From positions 8,629,770-8,693,769 of the forward strand of contig OZ026850.1 in assembly GCA_964023205.1 (NCBI GenBank): a stretch of DNA of 64,000 nucleotides, read 5' to 3'. This stretch comes from Lutraria lutraria (taxonomy: Eukaryota; Mollusca; Bivalvia; Venerida; Mactridae). A program made the translations under genes and the position numbers. Under the pieces are notes generated by a model, which saw only the letters and a program-made list of their open reading frames with translations, did not search any database and had not been told where the DNA came from. This document shows, in pieces, positions 61,253-64,000 of this stretch. Each line of letters starts with the position of its first letter. Position 1 is the first letter of the stretch.

Positions 61253-61704
61253 TATTCTGGATAAATGTCCATGTTAACATACATACTTCATATTCATATT
61301 ATACATCACAGTTAAATAAATGATTCCAGATAATATGCTAACTTAACTACAATTATATTAAAAATTTACAATGCTTAAGTATCTGTTTAGAAGCAAGGAT
61401 GTCAATGACTGACTATACAACAGGTCATCTAGCTGCATGCAACATTATAGGTTTACATTCAAATCACTCCATTCATTACAACACTGTAGACATATTCATA
61501 ATTGTATTTTACTTTACACATATAAAAATGAAGAGTTACATAATATTTTTACTGATCATAAAATCATAAAAAACCTGAACGGAGCTAGCTTCATTAACTG
61601 ACATTGTGTTCTTTACATTAACTTGAATGTCGTCAAAAAGAGCACATCTTCATCTTATGTATTCAATACAGTTCTGACCAATGATTGTAAGAGTTCAAAT
61701 CAGT

Positions 61705-61880
61705 TAATTTTGTTAAACTCAATAATAACATTGATCTCAATGCATTGCAATAATGAATAACATATTTTACCTTTTACTGGTTCCATGTGATACCTATGCT
61801 TTGTATCCATGAACCAGAAAACCATCATTGACAATAGACAAGTTCCCACACAGGTTATGATATAACTGAGTGTAACAATG
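61705..61880. repeat. Duplicated segment, copy 1 (exon plus flank)
   Basis: About 160 bp starting 'taattttgttaaactcaata' and running into the 42-bp array; matched almost base for base by 63338-63513, offset 1633 bp. The array in between belongs to the same duplication unit. Confidence 0.9.
61778..61865 (-). CDS. Candidate Slo2 exon, copy 1
   Basis: On the minus strand, 'acactcag|ttatatcataac' then an open frame YIITCVGTCLLSMMVFWFMD + TKHRYHMEP, with donors 'cca|gtaaaa' (phase 0) and 'aaag|gtaaaa' (phase 1). It sits where the KCNT1 segment CICPATSTLITLLVHTS is expected and shares its C-x-G/A-T pattern and hydrophobicity. Similarity is weak; the first 12 bases and the acceptor belong to the neighbouring repeat unit. 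An exact copy with one base change lies 1633 bp away. Confidence 0.45.
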
Positions 61881-63337
61881 TTAGCACACTATCAAGTTAT
61901 GAAATAACTGAGTGTAGCAATGTTAGCACACTGTCATGTTATGATATAACTGAGTGTAGCAATGTTAGCACACTGTCATGTTATGATATAACTGAGTGTA
62001 ACAATGTTAGCACACTATCAAGTTATGAAATAACTGAGTGTAGCAATGTTAGCACAATGTCATGTTATGATATAACTGAGTGTAGCAATGTTAGCACACT
62101 GTCAAGTTATGATACAACTAAGTGTAGCAATGTTAGCACACTGTCAAGTTATGATATAACCGAGTGTAGCAATGTTAGCACACTGTCAAGTTATGATACA
62201 ACTAAGTGTAGCAATGTTAGCACACTGTCATGTTATGATATAACTGAGTGTAGCAATGTTAGCACACTGTCAAGATATGATATAATTGAGTGTAACAATG
62301 TTAGCACACTGTCAAGTTATGATACAACTAAGTGTAGCAATGTAAGCACACTGTCAAGTTATGATACAACTAAGTGTAGCAATGTTAGCACACTGTCAAG
62401 TTATGATATAACCGAGTGTAGCAATGTTAGCACACTGTCAAGTTATGATACAACTAAGTGTAGCAATGTTAGCACACTGTCATGTTATGATATAACCGAG
62501 TGTAGCAATGTTAGCACACTGTCAAGATATGATATAATTGAGTGTAACAATGTTAGCACACTGTCAAGTTATGATACAACTAAGTGTAGCAATGTTAGCA
62601 CACTGTCATGTTATGATACAACTAAGTGTAACAATGTTAGCACACTATCAAGTTATGAAATTACTGAGTGTAACAATGTTAGCACAATGTCAAGTTATGA
62701 TACAACTGTTTGAAGCAATGTTAGCACACTGTCATGTTATGATATAACTGAGTGTAACAATGTTAGCACACTGTCATGTTATGATACAACTAAGTGTAGC
62801 AATGTTAGCACACTGTCATGTTATGATATAACTGAGTGTAACAATGTTAGCACACTATCAAGTTATGAAATAACTGAGTGTAGCAATGTTAGCACAATGT
62901 CATGTTATGATATAACTGAGTGTAGCAATGTTAGCACACTGTCAAGTTATGATACAACTAAGTGTAGCAATGTTAGCACACTGTCATGTTATGATACAAC
63001 TAAGTGTAACAATGTTAGCTGTTAGCACACTATCAAGTTATGAAATTACTGAGTGTAACAATGTTAGCACAATGTCAAGTTATGATACAACTGTTTGTAG
63101 CAATGTTAGCACACTGTCATGTTATGATATAACTGAGTGTAACAATGTTAGCACACTGTCATGTTATGATACAACTAAGTGTAGCAATGTTAGCACACTG
63201 TCATGTTATGATATAACTGAGTGTAACAATGTTAGCACACTGTCAGGTTATGATATTACTGAGTGTAGCAATGTTAGCACACTATCAAGTTATGAAATAA
63301 CTGAGTGTAGCAATGTTAGCACAATGTCATGTTATGA
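61868..63337 (-). repeat. 42-bp minisatellite, first block
   Basis: About 35 units of 'gttatgatataactgagtgt' + agcaatgttagcacactgtcat, with variants 'gatacaactaag' and 'gaaataactgag' arranged in recurring order. Unit of 42 bp (14 codons) yields 69-218 codon frames with no biological meaning that I can support. On the gene strand each unit reads 'ctacactcag|ttatatcata', the same as the candidate exon's acceptor. Confidence 0.93.
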
Positions 63338-63410
63338 TAATTTTGTTAAACTCAATAATAACATTGATCTCAATGCATTGCAATAATGAATAACATATTT
63401 TACCATTTAC

Positions 63411-63498
63411 TGGTTCCATGTGATACCTATGCTTTGTATCCATGAACCAGAAAACCATCATTGACAATAGACAAGTTCCCACACAGGTTATGATATAA
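63411..63498 (-). CDS. Candidate Slo2 exon, copy 2
   Basis: Same sequence as the candidate exon at 61778-61865. The only difference I see is 'tgg|taccattt' for 'accttttt'-side text just past the phase-0 donor (GTAAATG versus GTAAAAG). It is a tandem duplicate carried with its array; whether either or both are spliced in is open. Confidence 0.4.
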
Positions 63499-63500
63499 CT

Positions 63501-64000
63501 GAGTGTAGCAATGTTAGCACACTGTCATGTTATGATATAACTGAGTGTAGCAATGTTAGCACACTGTCATGTTATGATATAACTGAGTGTAACGATGTTA
63601 GCACACTATCAAGTTATGAAATAACTGAGTGTAGCAATGTTAGCACAATGTCATGTTATGATATAACTGAGTGTAGCAATGTTAGCACACTGTCAAGTTA
63701 TGATACAACTAAGTGTAGCAATGTTAGCACACTGTCAAGTTATGATATAACCGAGTGTAGCAATGTTAGCACACTGTCAAGTTATGATACAACTAAGTGT
63801 AGCAATGTTAGCACACTGTCATGTTATGATATAACTGAGTGTAACAATGTTAGCACACTGTCATGTTATGATATAACTGAGTGTAACAATGTTAGCACAC
63901 TGTCAGGTTATGATATTACTGAGTGTAGCAATGTTAGCACACTATCAAGTTATGATATAACCGAGTGTAGCAATGTTAGCACACTGTCATGATACAACTA
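63501..64000 (-). repeat. 42-bp minisatellite, second block (runs off the window)
   Basis: Same unit as 61868-63337 and in largely the same order of variants, shifted by one unit (42 bp). Continues past the right edge. Confidence 0.93.

Noticed and set aside
62057..63992. Several frames with SSYDTTKCSNVSTL repeats that look like a Thr/Ser-rich surface protein.
   Set aside because: 42-bp array translation; no start context, signal peptide or splice support, and the opposite strand carries the channel gene.

Overview
The window reads as nuclear DNA of an invertebrate animal, most likely a bivalve mollusc. The basis is AT-rich DNA, two intron-rich genes of animal-only families, mariner and pogo-like DNA transposons, tRNA-derived SINEs, and many copies of a repeat starting 'acaagagggccatgatgg' that I associate with bivalve genomes. 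The bivalve call is recalled association plus inference; no species is claimed. There are no bacterial genes, operons or CRISPR arrays.

Layout. 1-10.1 kb: no gene found; interspersed repeats (two nested 'gagggcc' elements, a tRNA-derived SINE, two copies of a foldback element). 10688-23174 (+): a complete 11-exon gene for a FAM20C-like secretory-pathway Ser/Thr kinase; all exons join in phase to give 529 codons with the kinase motifs present. 23.2-26.9 kb: gap between convergent genes, holding 3' flanks and a 25-bp satellite. 26894 to beyond 59.7 kb (-): the last 17 exons (768 codons, all in phase) of a Slo2/KCNT-type potassium channel, covering the end of RCK1, an acidic linker, RCK2 and the C-terminus. 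One or two further candidate exons lie at 61.8 and 63.4 kb; the pore exons must lie beyond the right edge. Its introns hold a mariner, three TIR elements, a long foldback and many 'gagggcc' elements.

The most unusual feature is how minisatellites sit against splice sites. Of eleven large intronic arrays, eight abut a splice junction. In four cases (FAM20C introns 1 and 8; the introns after channel exons at 54003-54105 and 33569-33673) the repeat unit itself contains the last bases of the exon plus the 5' splice site, so the intron carries many copies of its own exon end and donor. In a fifth case (61.8 kb) the unit spans a 3' splice site, and exon plus array have been duplicated together. Several arrays also show higher-order repeats. 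Most long open frames in the window are by-products of arrays whose unit length is a multiple of three (69, 51, 30, 42 bp) and are not genes.

The two genes are neighbours in tail-to-tail orientation with no obvious functional link: one phosphorylates secreted proteins in the Golgi, the other is a plasma-membrane ion channel.
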